Positions 1-12,355 of a stretch of 64,000 nt of DNA are shown piece by piece. This DNA comes from Kryptolebias marmoratus (Eukaryota; Chordata; Actinopteri; Cyprinodontiformes; Rivulidae). The stretch is from NCBI RefSeq assembly GCF_001649575.2, contig NC_051434.1, positions 8,328,190-8,392,189 of the forward strand. The letters run 5' to 3'. The stretch's first letter is position 1. Each line of letters opens with the position of its first letter. Under the pieces are notes generated by a model. That model saw nothing but the letters and a program-made list of their open reading frames with translations, ran no database searches and was not told the DNA's origin. A program made the translations under genes and the position numbers.

Positions 1-74
1 CTTTGAAAAAGTATGAAATGCAAACTTTGTCAAGCCTAAAGGAATATTAATAGATACTATGCAAGATCAACCCT

Positions 75-312
75 GTCTATTAGCAGAATATCTCTTAAAC
101 TAGGAAACAGATTGTAATGAAACTCTGAGAAAGTAACCATTTGATATTAAGTTTTGAAGTGAACCCAATCCAAAATTGTCATTAACACAAGAATGGCTAC
201 AACTTAGTTGTTTTTGGAGATACTGAGTTACAATTTGGTGTGGTAGTAGCTGAGAGCCATCCCATCACATACTCTGAGCTCTGAGATCTTTGGCCTGCAA
301 GGTGACGTGCAC
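75..312 (+). repeat. Repeat A copy 1 (dispersed, probably transposon-derived)
   Basis: Shares the ordered landmarks of the repeat A family: a 'gtctattagcagaatatctc' head, then 'gaaactctgagaaag', then 'ggtgtggtagtagctgagag', then 'cacatactctgagc'. Diverged and without clear termini. The downstream end fades near 'ctttggcctgcaagg'. Family membership is seen directly by comparison with the other copies in the window; transposon origin is inferred. Confidence 0.75.
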
Positions 313-1900
313 TATGCATTTGTTCAAGTCATGCTTTTTTCTTGAGATCACAAGCTGACTATTATCTCGCAATAACCAGGCTACTTTTATCTCATTAATA
401 ACATGTTATCGAAACAAAACAAGCTTTAACAAGATATTTATGGTGCAGAAATGAGCATTTCTTATGTTACACAAAGTTTCGTCACTGTCATGACTGTTTA
501 TGATGATCTACAACAACGTGACGGATGTTCTTTGATGTGACATTTTCTGCTCAAATCAGCTGCCAACATAACCTTTCTGATTTTTGACAAAATGTTGTTT
601 AATTGTGATTCTGAAATAATTTCTAGAAATAATTTCTAGCTATCATAAGAAAATAAGCTTTTTAAACAGCTAAATGTTATCCCATTATCTCTACCTAACA
701 AAAGAAATGACTCATTATATGAAGAAAACATGCTAAAAATAGATCTCTGTAAATTCTCCTTTTTTGTTTCTATACCTATTCATAAAATGCTGTTTTTTTT
801 TTTTTTTACTGATACATTTGTAGTCATTTTGTTTTTATGAGAGCACACTGAGGACCAAATAGAGACTGGTTAGGGGCCACTTCCAGCCCTCGGGCCATAT
901 TTTGCCAATCTGTGATTTACACCCTGTCAGAGCATTTCTGCCATTGATCTATGTCTTAGAGCAATCTGGAGCTAAATTAAATAAATAAAGATAAACTATT
1001 AATCTCTAAACCAGTAATTTTCTATCCTCTCTTTCAAGAGGTTTTTACTTTTATTTATTTTTTGTTTCAGTGTATGGAAACCTCTCCGGTTTCACCTGTT
1101 GTTTTACTGACATCTCAGCGTCCTGATAGGCTCATTTCATACAATGTCAGGTGGTTTGATCTCTTCAGCTCCCTGGTGAATGATGATCAATAGTTTTGAC
1201 ATATCAGTCCAGTCCAGACCGGCCTAAAATAAACAATAAATTCTGTTCAGTGTGTATGGGACAACGTCGAGCTTATAAACATCCAAAATAAAATGATCAA
1301 ACCCCTAATGCTTGCCTGATGGATCACATCCCAAAGTCTGAGAAGATATTTGTGCCAACTCCTCCTATTCATGACCTGAGTAATAAGAGGAACATTATGA
1401 TGTTTCACACACAAGTTGGTGCTTTTAGCCATCAGCTAGTTCTGTTATCTGCACACTTTCTTCCCCTGTTTTGATGGAGTTTGATTCTTGTTTCATTACG
1501 TTTGCATCATATGGTGAATCTGGCCACGAATTCTTCTTTTCATCATTACCATCGCAGCACACACGCCCACACACAGGATAGCATTCTTGACCTGAAGAGG
1601 TTTTTCTCCTTCATGCAAATGAGTTTCTTTTCATCTAGGACTTGAGTTTCTCCATCTACCAGCTTGTTAGACATGTTTCTTTATGTTTTGCTGCACGCAC
1701 AGCAGTTAATTCTAACAAACCCTCTTCCTCTAAAGTTTTTTTGATTGATTTTTTTTCTCGTTTAGAGCCTCATTATTACGTTTCTAACCTGCTGCTAGTA
1801 GGAATAATGCAAACAACACAGAGTTTGATAACAAATTATAAATCATTTCCTGTGACTCAGACAAGGTTTAAACTTGGAAAATCAAAAATTTTGTTTTGAA
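313..1900. other. No gene seen; AT-rich unique sequence
   Basis: No exon or RNA gene recognised. It holds a poly-T run near 791-808 and, at about 870-915, a sequence resembling the 'ccctcgggccatattttgcc' terminus of some fish hAT elements, too short to call. The 61- and 85-codon open frames here are AT-rich and featureless. Confidence 0.5.
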
Positions 1901-1902
1901 GG

Positions 1903-2055
1903 AAGAGTTCATATTTTTTCAAGTGGGGGGTCTGTGGAAAGGATTTACCTGTTGTAGAAATCTCATTGAATGACTTCACTTTGGAGGAACAGAGTTTAAT
2001 TCTGACCTGACTGATGAGATATTGGCTAGTCTGAGCAGGATCAAAACCAAAGTGG
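1903..2055 (+). repeat. Repeat B copy 1
   Basis: Second dispersed family. Landmarks are 'agttcat...tcaagtgggg', 'ctgtggaaagg', 'acctgttgtagaaatctc', 'cactttggaggaacagag' and 'tttaattctgacctgactga'. The same order recurs at 48095-48255 (+) and on the minus strand at 43690-43865. Class unknown; no termini seen. It abuts a reverse-oriented repeat A copy. Confidence 0.65.
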
Positions 2056-2059
2056 AATT

Positions 2060-2345
2060 AAAGCATTCCTTGAAGTAATGCAAATTACCCACCATGTTTA
2101 ATGCCGTAGTTTTAGACCAAGATCTTCTTATGTTGAGAAATTACAAGAGTTGTAGTTGAAGTGGTGTGAATGACTCTCAGCTACAACCACATCAAACTTT
2201 ATGTTGATATCTGCAAATTAACCGAGTTAAAGCCATTTTTGTGTTGGTTAATGTCTATAAGATATGATGGTTATCTTAAATTAGATTAACTCCAAAAATT
2301 AATAAGTTGAAGATGTACATCAAATGATTATTTCATTATAACAAC
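2060..2345 (-). repeat. Repeat A copy 2
   Basis: Reverse orientation. Reads 'ttacccaccatgtttaatgc', 'gttttagaccaagatcttc', 'gaatgactctcagctacaac', 'aaagccatttttgtgttgg' and 'ccaaaaattaataagttg', the reverse of the plus-strand landmarks. Carries the 'ttatgttgagaaatta' segment also present at 55.7 kb, so the two may be one subfamily. Confidence 0.75.
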
Positions 2346-3045
2346 TCCAACTTCAAAAGTTTTACAGCTAGCATGAAAGCAAACATTGCCTTCACAAACA
2401 GCGATAGTAGCAGGTAGCTGTGGCACTTCCAGCTGAGCTTTAGTTCTAAAATTGTTCAAAGAGCTATCTGCCACAGGTGAGATTTTTTACTTTCCTCAGA
2501 ACTGTAGATTTTTTTTTTATTACTCCTCTGTATTTCATTACAAAAAAACAGAAAAAAAGAAAACACATTTACTTTCTGTAGGAAAAATCGCACCAAGTGT
2601 GAATTTTGTCACATTATAAAGGATGCTCTTAGGCATCCTGGCAGAAGTGTCATTACTGAGCATCCTCGAACGCTCGGCGACGAGCGGTTGATAAACAGTT
2701 TTCGCTCACAGATGTAGTACTGTGCAAAGATATTGCAAGTTTGAAAAAATAGGGCTGATTAAACGTCGCCGTGATGGATCACCCGTCTTAAGCAAGTTTC
2801 AAGCATCTGCAAGGCACACAGAAGTGAATTTTTGTTTCTCCTCAAAGTCAGAAGACGTCAAAACTGGTCCTTCAAAACTTTCCCTCTAGATTTCCCTGAT
2901 GCTTTTTTATTGTTAGCATGCAGCTCATGAGTTTTATCACTTGTGATCTTGTTTGTGTTTATCCACCATTTAACAGACTGATTACTGCTGCGTAATACCC
3001 ATACACAGGTGCACACACTAGATGGCACTGTTGCCATATCTCACT
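2346..3045. other. No gene seen; unique sequence with a CpG-bearing patch
   Basis: About 2640-2800 has more CpG dinucleotides ('cgaacgctcggcgacgagcg') than its surroundings, but no promoter element or ORF accompanies it. Nothing else recognised. Confidence 0.4.
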
Positions 3046-3046
3046 C

Positions 3047-3110
3047 CTCTCTCTCCCACACACACACACAACCCCCCCACCCCACACGCACACATACACA
3101 CACACACAAA
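3047..3110. repeat. CA-rich compound microsatellite
   Basis: A ctctct lead-in followed by interrupted CA dinucleotides with a C-rich interruption ('acccccccacccc') and further CACA. Two overlapping 'TH'- and 'PH'-rich open frames across it are repeat translations. Confidence 0.9.
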
Positions 3111-3925
3111 TCAGCAGAGATTGGCAAACTCAGTGCTGCCCATGACTCAAGAAATGGAGAGGCCCTTTCTGTCGGTCTCTCCCTCTTTGACACACACATA
3201 TATGCTCTGTCACCTCATCCACGTTGATCTATCATCATTACAAAAGCAGACACCCCATAATGTCAAAACCATTGTTACTGCAGCCCAAAAAATTCAATTT
3301 TTTATTTTTTTTTCCCCCGAATAGACACAAAGTGATGTTTGATTCATGAAGTTAAGATATGGAGTAGCATGCCTCTCATTTATCATCGGTTACATTCAAG
3401 CTGCATGTAACCGCACTCGTCTACTGTCAGTGCTTTCTTTCTTTTCGGTTTTTCCTTTTGGTGAAGTGCTTTGCTGAGGAGCACTTCAGGAGAGTGGATT
3501 ACCTCTCAGTCACTACTCCCACAGTTTATTCTGCCCATGGGGGATTTAAAGCGTTATCTAGCCGGTCACCGAATCACTTCCCTTCCTTTTTTTTGAGGAG
3601 GCTGCCGATGAAAAGGGGGCTAAATCAGATATGAACTGTTTGTGCGAATCTGTTGCCGCTGCGTAGGGAGGAGAGATGAGAGAGAGAGATGACAAGTTGA
3701 AACCGTGACTCAAACTTCAGTGAACAGCAAGAAATAATGATCATCTCTACTTTGGCTATCAAAAAACAGGCACACACACAGAAGACTGAGTTCACTGGAA
3801 AAACAACAGCGCCGGCTGTTTGTTCTCACGCTTTACTCTTCAGTGTTCATTTATCTCTCGAGGCTGTGCCACAAATGGCCTCTTTCTCCCAGAAGCAAAG
3901 TTGTCAATCTAATTTCAGTAGAATG

Positions 3926-3928
<3 letters not shown>
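3111..3928. other. No gene seen; unique sequence
   Basis: No exon recognised. Contains a short purine run near 3666-3690 ('gaggagagatgagagagaga'). The 90-codon frame ending in YIYIYVCVCV runs into the adjacent microsatellite and is not coding. Confidence 0.4.

Positions 3929-3985
<57 letters not shown>
3929..3985. repeat. (AT)n(GT)n compound microsatellite
   Basis: About 15 AT units followed directly by about 13 GT units, then a decayed GT tail. The AT to GT switch is the usual compound dinucleotide form. Confidence 0.97.
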
Positions 3986-3988
<3 letters not shown>

Positions 3989-5039
3989 CTGTGTGTGCAT
4001 TTATGGTAATTTATTTTATGCAGCGCAACTCTTCTCGCATTTCCAGTAATTTATTTGAGGCAGTGCAGCTTTTTCTGCATTTGCAATGGTTCATTCTAGG
4101 TGGCGCAGCTTCTCTAGCGTTTTCTGGTAATTCCCACGTCAGTTCCCCTCCGCGTCTTTCTGCAGAGAGAAGCTGCCAGCCCTGAAAAGACTATATGGCG
4201 TGAGAGGAAAAGAATCATGGCTGCCACTGAAAGAGAATTTAAATATATAAATTCTGGACCTTTGCTGGAGAAAACTTTGTTCACGCGGACCACGCTGAAT
4301 TTTAATCGCCGACCACTGTTCTAAATGAGTTTAATCACAAAAGCAACTTGGATTCCAACCAGTAATATGTGCAAACAGAAACAGCAAGCTTCGGTTTCAG
4401 GCTTTGATGCACTTAAAGTAATAGTTTTCATGTATTAAAAAGTATTTTAGGACATTTATTAAAGCCAAAGTTGATAAAAGCATAAAATAAAAGCCTAAGT
4501 CACTGGTTTCAGCTTTGAAAATGTAAAAATGACTCTGCTGTTTAAAAACAATATGTGTAAAGCTGTAGTTTTATTCACTTGAATTGTTTCCCCGCTGTTA
4601 GCTGCTTTTATTCACAGAGTAATCTCCTGCCCTTAAGCCGTCTGCACGTTTTCCAAAGCACATTTGCTTCTAGATGCAGTAACACTCGAGCTGCAACCAA
4701 AAACAGCTGAAAACTGCAGTTTATGATTAAGATTTAAGCTACACAAGAAATCCAAAATACGTTTGTTTGTTTTTTTTAGTAAGTGACAGAAACAAATCTA
4801 AAAAGAATCTGAAAATATTTTAGTTTTTTCTTGCATGTTTGCATGTTGGGTTCACGTGAAAAGATTTCAGCACAGTTTGGAGTTTTGCTGCACCTTTAAA
4901 AGTAGTGACCAACAAACCAGTTAGTTTTAGTGTTAGTTATGATGTATTTTTTCCACGACATGTTGATCCAGCAACACTTTTTTTCCACTGACAGTGCTGT
5001 GGCCTGGCAGTGCAAGATGGCTTTTGAAATTTTGCATCC
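3986..5039. other. No gene seen; unique sequence
   Basis: Around 4015-4130 three similar phrases recur ('gcgcaactcttctcgcattt', 'gtgcagctttttctgcattt', 'ggcgcagcttctctagcg'), each followed by 'ccagtaattta'- or 'ggtaatt'-like words, which is a decayed short-period tandem repeat of roughly 50 bp. The rest is AT-rich with no recognisable exon. Confidence 0.4.
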
Positions 5040-5215
5040 AAATATAATACTTTAAGGACACCAAGGACTTCCAGCTACAACCACACCAAATCTTAGCTCA
5101 ATATTGGTAACACTGACTGAATTAATCAGTTGTAGACGCACATTAGATGACTATTGACTGAGTCTCATTAAAGTCAATCCAATTCATGAGATATTTTGCT
5201 AACAGACAGAACAAG
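5040..5215 (-). repeat. Repeat A copy 3 (partial)
   Basis: Minus-strand landmarks 'ccagctacaaccacaccaaa', 'tcttagctcaatattggtaa', 'atcagttgtagacgcacatt', 'gagtctcattaaagtcaatcc' (first 20 nt) and 'gagatattttgctaacagac'. The outer end containing the 'cacccacc' terminus is lost. Confidence 0.75.
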
Positions 5216-6344
5216 GCAAATGTGTGTATAGGTTCAGCGTGCATAAAGTTTAAACTAAGTATGGAAAAATGTTGAGGACACCACAACCACAAAGTCACTT
5301 TCATGCTGATGAAATATTTAGTCAGGATATGCAGACAGGTCGCTTCTCATCGTTTGAAGTTCGACCTTTGTGCTTCATCGACGAACCAGTGAGTGGAGCC
5401 CGGCACACACCTCAGAAACAGAGCAGCACGCATACATCCTACTCTGGGGCGCTGAGGGTTGCAACAAATATGTTACTTTACAAGAAATCTAGTTTTCCTT
5501 GAACTCAATAAAAACAAAATGACAAATTTTTTTTGAAAATCCTCAACCAAGCTGTTTAATAGGTAGGACAGAAAATGACTGAAAGTTTGGTCACAGCAGC
5601 TCACAGGTGATTTACCAAAGGCTGCTGTTGGACTCCTCACACTGACAGCGGTGCCAACGCTGATGGTGCTCTCCCAGGGAGTTTACCTCGCTGCCATACA
5701 TCCTGTTCCACCGCAGCTTTGCTCGGAGGCTTAGAGAAGGGAAATCACACCCAGCTGGCTGTAAACAAAATGTTTTGACAGATGTGATGTGCTTCAAGTA
5801 AAAAAAAAAAGCATTATTTTATTTTAAAGTTTTAAATGTGATCACATGTTTTAGATCCTTGACCCTGTCACAGTTTGTGCTTTAATCCACTTATTTCTGA
5901 TGCTTTACATTTTCATATGACTTGCAGATCTTCAAATGTCTTTTGTGCTGAAACGTGCATTTCAACACAAAAATTTAAATCTTTTAGCCTCCAAACTAAA
6001 TTTTTTCCCCTGAAATGCTTTTCTTTTTTTGTCCCCCAACAATGACAGTCACAGAACCTGCTGTTCCACCATCTGCAGAACTGCAAGTCAGGGATTCTTT
6101 AGCTTTTCATGCTGAGCTCCAAACCAGTAGCATTTCCTCCTCTTCCTCCTTCGGATCCGGATAACTTTTTCTTCCCGAGTGTTTGTGCTGTGATAAACGT
6201 CACTAACAAATATGCCACATCCTAAAACTAGAACATGGAAGAGTCTTATTGCCACTTTCTACACGAAGATCAGCCAACCTTCAGTTTGAAAAACCCAAGT
6301 TACCTTAAGAAATTGAATTTTCTGCAAAAAAAGAAGTGCGAACG
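5216..6344. other. No gene confirmed; unique sequence
   Basis: Moderate-GC patches at about 5270-5460 and 5600-5770 are open in more than one frame (77 codons +, 61 codons -), but no domain, convincing splice pair or family resemblance was found. A 'ccagtgagtgg' sequence at about 5386 looks like a splice donor in isolation. The rest is AT-rich. Confidence 0.35.
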
Positions 6345-6620
6345 ATAGGGACTTAATGGCTTTGCTGAAATTTGTTGAAAAATTAAATAATTATTGAAGT
6401 TCAAACGAGCAGAACAGAGGCTCAAATGAGCAAAACAGTAGCTTAAAGCTAAAAAAATCAAGAGTAACTACAGTAAAAGCAAAATATAACAAAACCATCG
6501 CTGAAAGCTAAAATAGAAGTTGCAGATACTAAAAATCATTGCACATAATTTACAATCAAGCTGAACATTTTGATAAACGGTTGGTTCAAATTGCACCAAG
6601 TATGCAAAAGTAGTTTGACT
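6345..6620 (+). repeat. Repeat C copy 1 (short-period 'gctaaaa/gagcaaaaca' array)
   Basis: Irregular 20-30 bp units built from 'caaatgagcaaaacagtag', 'cttaaagctaaaa' and 'cgctgaaagctaaaa', followed by a 'gctgaacattttgataaacg' tail. The same array and tail recur at 57040-57490 in the same orientation, so this is a dispersed element carrying an internal minisatellite. Confidence 0.65.
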
Positions 6621-7034
6621 GCAAAAAACATCCGAAAGAAACTAAACAGCAAAACAATAGTGTGAATGTTGAGTGAGCGTTCACGCAAATGTAATAATAA
6701 TAAAAAAAGCTTAATTAAGGATATGTTATTCATAGAGTCTGTTTTAATTTTCTCAATTTACTGCTCAGGTCATCCAGGGTTGAACTCATATACTTGATAT
6801 GGTTTCTGAATTCCTTAGTGCGGATGAAGTACTGCTGAGCAAAGGTGTTTAAACTCTCATCATGTGCACCAACCTGCAGAGAAATCTAACGAGCTCTCCT
6901 GACACACACACATCCAGATAAAGATTAAATACTATCTATTTCAATGCGGTTAAAGGTCTTTCCTGATATAGGAGCAAGGCATAAAGATGGGCAGATGGTG
7001 GAGAAAGAGAGACCAAGAAGAGCAGGAGAGGAAG

Positions 7035-7036
<2 letters not shown>
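6621..7036. other. No gene seen
   Basis: AT-rich unique DNA. A 65-codon minus-strand frame is leucine/phenylalanine-rich low complexity and not supported as coding. Confidence 0.4.

Positions 7037-7068
<32 letters not shown>
7037..7068. repeat. (TG)n microsatellite
   Basis: About 15 uninterrupted TG units. Two overlapping plus-strand frames read 'CVCVCV' through it and are artefacts of the repeat. Confidence 0.97.
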
Positions 7069-7069
<1 letters not shown>

Positions 7070-8529
7070 CAGCATGTCAACACATTAATATTTCCTCTGC
7101 AGCCCTCTGTCTCTTTTCATATCTCACCCAAGTGTCAAGGGAGTGGGTGGCAGGCCCTGTCTGCAGAGACAACACACACGTTCAGCCTGCAGAACATTTG
7201 CTTGAGCAGCTCTGGTTGGTGTCATAAACAGGACACTAACACACTGCAGTTGTGTGTATTATGGGTTGTTGAAGTCGTGTAAATTCACCTTAACTGTTTG
7301 GGTTTTTCCTCATTCTCAACACATCCATTTTGTAGCACCTTTTGGTCTTAGACAATGATGCTTTGATGTAGTTTCTAAGGCCTCCTTTATGCTGGATTGA
7401 CACCACCATCCTCTCCACAATTAGAACATAATTTAGATTGTTGCACATTTGGAAACCCTCCTTCAGTCATTTTCTGCATCTGCAAGATGCCCTACACCCT
7501 CGCGAGACGGTCAGTGATTGCACTACTCCCTCGGACCTTGTCAGATAACAACACGCTGCGGTGCAAAATATTCTCCAGGTCAGGACCAGTGCTGGACACT
7601 TTTTACCCCTATGAGTAAAATCATCTTAAAAGCAAACTGAGGTCTCCGCTCAGGATCCTGATACACTGCCACCACTACCTTGCTATGGAAGTTTTGCACA
7701 TGCTCAGAAACCATTGTGGACCTATCACGCTCAATCACATGTTATAGGGATCCCACTGCTTTCCTATCATGTACATGAAGACTTCACCATGACCCTGCAG
7801 ACCATGTTAGACGTATTGTTATCGGCGTGAAGAGCACCTAAAATGCAAGGTTCACATTGTTACAATTCAAATATTTGAGGTGCTTCAGTCAAACTATTTA
7901 TTTGACAAATCTTACCAACCATTGAGTTAAATGAACTGAAAAAGTCATGGAATGAATATGCTCAATGTATGTGAATGAAAATGATAAGACATGCAATCAC
8001 AGATGGAAATTTTTTAATAGCATTAAAAGACTTCAGACATTTACAACTACATTTGTTAAGCTAAACATCTTTTTTTTTAACCATCATTACATCAATGCAG
8101 AAACTTCATCCAGGTAGTGTTCTCAAATGTGCTTTACAAAAACTGCTGACCAAGCTGCAACATAACATCCATAGTAAAACCATACCTTACCAAGTTTTAT
8201 TAATCTCTAAAGTGTACCTATATTTTTTGGGGGAAAGCTTCTTTTTTTTTCCAGAAGTGATAAACTGTCTGAACAAAGCTAAAGGAGGAGGCAGGAAAAG
8301 TTGTTAAGGTTTCAAATAACTTGAAATTGGTCCTCCAGGATTTTGTGCAAACTTCATTATCTGTGTGGAAATTTGATTTAGATATTTCATAAATAAACTA
8401 AATGATATTCCTCCTGTCCTATCTGTTTTTCTTGGACCAACTCTGAGCTGATAAAATTGATCATTCTGCACGAAAACAAAAGACGTTTGTAGCTGTTAGA
8501 AATTTTGAAGGTGTCCTTTTTATTGGCGC
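7069..8529. other. No gene seen; possible decayed repeat at 7376-7850
   Basis: The phrase 'ggcctcctttatgctggatt' (7379-7398) and the GC-richer tract to about 7620 have the look of a decayed non-autonomous DNA transposon, but I could not find a partner copy or terminal inverted repeats. The rest is AT-rich and without exons. Confidence 0.3.
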
Positions 8530-9920
8530 TATAATAGATGTCTACAAAGAATCTGTCTAGGATTTAATTGGAGCAAATGCAGATTTGTATTAATTACATT
8601 TTCCTTTAGTCTGCTGTGCTATACACTTTGAAAAGAAAAAAGCATTCATCCCTATAATATCCCTTACGCCATTCTGGAAATAATTGCAAAGCCTTCCATG
8701 AAGTCATTTCGTGTATATTAGTTTATTTAAAGCTATTCTGTAAGTGACAATCAAAGTCGTCTTGTGTTAATGAAGTTGTCGTCTCAGAAAGCCTCCAAAA
8801 GCACCGTTACAGGTGATTCCTTTATTATCTTGTCACTGGTTCATCTGACTTAATTGGGACAATAGATTCAGAGGAGGTGTTTAATTTGTGTCAGTACTTT
8901 GGATTAAAACTAAGAAAAACAAACCCGAGAGCGAGACTAAGATCTGGAGGAAACAATTGTTGATTTGAAATAAAATTAAGCATTTTGTGACTCAAGGGAC
9001 ACATTTGAATTCCAAAAAATCTCTTCTTTACTTTGATGACAGCAAAACCACACTTAAGAGGAATAGGATTGAAAGGCTGAAGGCTACATAAAAAAAACTG
9101 AAAATGCCAGCAAGTAACTTTGATGTTCTCTTTATTTTACCACTGTAAGACAGAGTACACAAGCTATCGATTTAGTGTTCCTGTAAAAATGACATCCATG
9201 TGGCTATTCAGGCTTTTAACAACAGATTTTAAGGCATAAGAACAAAATTAATTCATACCATTGCTTTAATTGCTGCTTGGCACCAAGAGGCAGCTGATTG
9301 AGGTGACAAACCTAAACTGGCCTGTGACGACTGGAACAAATCCATCTGCTTCTCTGGAAAAATACAACCCAAAGAAATGCGACCTCTTTTTCAAGGTTCA
9401 CACAATCATTGTTGCAGATTTGTTTAATTTGATTTCTTAGCCAGATGTAGTGAAAGCTTAAATAATTCTTCTGTGTTCATGCTTTTGAAGGATTTATGCA
9501 AATGTTATGATTACTTTAAATATTCACCTGAAAATGAAATAGGGTTTTTGAACTCTAAATACGTTTCCTGGTGCCCTGCCAGCACACATTAATGCATCTC
9601 CAAACAGTCAGCCATCAAATCGGGGTAAAGGTGACATTTATCAATAATCAGTCCGTTTGAAAACACAATCTTTTTTAGTCCCTGTATTTAACCGGGGTTT
9701 GACAACACAGCTGATCTGCATATTCAAATTAAACTCTGCTTATTTTGGTGATTTAGAAAGTACAGCTGCCACTGAGAGGTGCACTAATATTATTATATGT
9801 AGCGTTAAATCCCTCTTTTATTACACTCCTCTTGCAAAGGCGACTGTAATGAAGTCAAGAATTATCCAGCTACAGAAGTATTGTCATACTTGTGCCAAGA
9901 CACATCTGTCATTAAAGTGA
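8530..9920. other. Unique sequence with possible conserved-noncoding character
   Basis: This stretch lacks microsatellites and all dispersed families. It is rich in homeodomain-type TAATT cores and holds a perfect octamer, ATGCAAAT (9496-9503, POU-factor consensus), and 'atcaataatca' near 9640. Such texture is common in vertebrate conserved noncoding elements. That it is conserved is only an inference. The 87-codon plus frame at 9657-9920 shows no recognisable domain. Confidence 0.25.
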
Positions 9921-10302
9921 GCCACTAGCCAATAACCTAAGGACTGAATTTAAGGTAGAATATTCTATTCTTGTGTAACTGTGCCCAGTAAACATAAATC
10001 ATAAGTATATAACAATAGACTCGGTTACATGGGATGAATTATTTAGGAGCACAATATATGTTTGGCTTCAAAAAGCTCTGAGTCATCCTCTGTTTGATAA
10101 ATTCTCTTTGTCTTAATTGGATTAAAACTGATGCTTTATAAAACAGAGGTTCTGACTGACTTCAAACCTAACATGTATTGATGAAATTCTGATAACGTGT
10201 GTATGCAAACTGCAGGTGAGATTCAGTTTCTTGGCAATATGATGAGACCTTTTCTCTTAACCTCAAGGAACGGCCATGATGTCCTGCGACCAAAAGCAGG
10301 CC
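9921..10302. other. No gene seen
   Basis: AT-rich unique DNA between the preceding conserved-looking tract and an ATT microsatellite. No repeat or exon recognised. Confidence 0.4.
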
Positions 10303-10332
10303 ATTATTATTATTATTATTGTTATTATTATG
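10303..10332. repeat. (ATT)n microsatellite
   Basis: About nine ATT units with one GTT interruption. It lies immediately upstream of the SINE-like relic and may be associated with its insertion. Confidence 0.9.
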
Positions 10333-10560
10333 AAAATTTTAGTTTAGATACCCATCCTCCTGCCTCCAGCTTGTGTGCTTTTCCTAGAGCTGGAAGGTTG
10401 TTGGTTTGATTCTCAGCTCTTCTATTAGCTGAACTTTCAAGATACTGAACTTCACATTGTTACTCATATATGCTAATCCTGTTGTGATTTTATATAAAAA
10501 ATGTGGTGCATATGGAAGGCACATGGATGCTATAAAAGTTGTGATCATTTACCCTGAATG
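10333..10560 (+). mobile_element. SINE-like short interspersed relic
   Basis: Contains 'ggaaggttgttggtttgatt' and 'ctcagctc', which resemble a tRNA-like B box ('ggttcgattcc'), then 'caagatactgaacttcacat', 'tgttactcatatatgc' and 'atggatgctataaaagttgt'. This order matches a dispersed repeat widespread in teleosts, here well decayed. Family name not assignable. An alternative is a non-autonomous DNA element; the tRNA-like box favours a SINE. Confidence 0.45.
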
Positions 10561-12324
10561 CACAAAAAAAAAATTGCATGAAGGGACAGGATTAGAAGCT
10601 TGTTTGAAGGAAAACAAATTCTGCTTCCTGTTGCGAAACCCAAATCAAATCACAATTGTCTCCCTTGGGTTTTAATTACCTGCAGATGTTGTATTTGTAC
10701 CTTTAACTTGTTTAAGAAAGCTGGTAATTCCCAGACGCACCAGTTTAAAGAAGGAGCTGACTGAGAAAACAAGCGGTGCACAGTTGTTAACCAGCATCCC
10801 ATCATTTCACACCTTAAAAACAAGCAGCAGGAAGAAGGTGATGGAGAGTGCAGCGGGTCATCTCTGAGGCCACTGTCTGGTGAAACTTGTTGAAGTGTCA
10901 CAGGAAGTCTATTTTCCACTCCAGGTACTGTAGCCAATAGACCTTGGAGTTCAACTTAAACTGCGACCAATTAACAATACAGCCTGTTTGACCTGCCACT
11001 CTCGAGAGGCGGGCGGGCTGCAACCTCACCAGTGACGGCTGCTTTTAATGACAGCACACAACACAAATTAGAGACAGCTTTCTCTGTTTCACCGATACAT
11101 TTTAAAGGCTCAGGGTTGGCCTTCTCTGCTCTTTGTTTATACTTCTGAAAAGGTCTTTTGAGCCTTAAGTTGATGGGTGATGCCGTTTCACTTTGGCTCC
11201 AGAAATCAATCAGAGAAAGCCTACTTTTTGTTCAAATGCCAAACCACTTGTTTTGTTCTGTTATACTTTGGGAACAACAGAATACACGTTCACACTCAGG
11301 TTATTGCATTTTGTTAAAAAAAGAAAAAAAGAAGAGTAAAACTATTTAAAGTTGAGACCCATGTGTTGAGTATTTACAGGCTGTCAAAGGAGACAGCCGG
11401 TCCACCAAGGATGAATAAAGTCCTGACAAAACAAGCATTTCCAATTTACTGAGGAGGATTTTGATAAAACAGTTCATTAAAATGTTTAGCCCCCCAATAT
11501 AGAATAGGAAAAAAAAGCTGTATCTTCAGAATATTTTCAAGGAGCACTCTTTATTTATGTGATTTTTATGTTTTTTCACCCCAAGACATCTGCTCTGCTG
11601 ATTGTGTGGGGTCACGTCCGTTCAGTAAGAGGTCCGACATCTTGGCTCAGGACAGATTGTGTTCAGACTACCAAATATATGAAGATAAAAAGGATCCAGC
11701 CCACCTCCAAAGTTGGTCAAAAAGTGGTCTGAGGGAGTGTGTTTTTAATGTGCAATGAGGGAGTTCAGACTTGTATTTAGTGCTGATCATAGCTGGATAG
11801 TTAAAAACTATTTAAAATGACAGATCTGAACATCTTCAGTTAGTGGCCTACACTTGAGAAAATACGTATATCATGCAGTAAATGGTATGATTTAACTTTG
11901 AATAACCACCTGATCTTCTAGCCACAGTGTTTATTTAATGTTTTTTTCAGATTTTCCTTTGTGCTGCACTTTTTTTTATTATTTGCCAATGTCACAGCAA
12001 GAGGATTAGTCCATTTGTCCATGAGCATGGTGTTTACTTTTAACAAAAGAGAACCTAAGCTGAAAGGTCACCAAACCACCTGACAGACTTTTTCTCACAC
12101 ACTTCCAACTCTGAAAACAGAATACATAAAATAATAAAATAGAAAATACTGAAAAGGAGTTGGTTGAATGATGCTTTCTTGTGACTCATTGCAGAGGAGG
12201 TATTATTTGGGTTTAAAAGCACTTAACTGATCGAGAATTGGTTTATTTGAGTATAGTTCAGTACTTTTTGTACTTGGAGGGGAATACAGCTGACATTAAA
12301 AGCTGATAGTTGCTTTTTAAATAA
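10561..12324. other. No gene seen; unique sequence
   Basis: Includes a GC-richer patch at 10980-11110 ('gaggcgggcgggctgcaacc', then 'ggctgcttttaatgacagca') that is free of repeats and could be a conserved noncoding element. A 95-codon minus frame at 10650-10937 has no recognisable domain. Nothing else found. Confidence 0.3.
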
Positions 12325-12355
12325 AAGGGATAGTTCAGATCTTTTGAAGTGAAGT
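12325..12355 (+). repeat. Repeat B head fragment
   Basis: Only the opening of repeat B is visible ('gatagttcagatcttttgaa', 'gtgaag'). The following sequence no longer matches the family. Compare the same head at 48095. Confidence 0.45.
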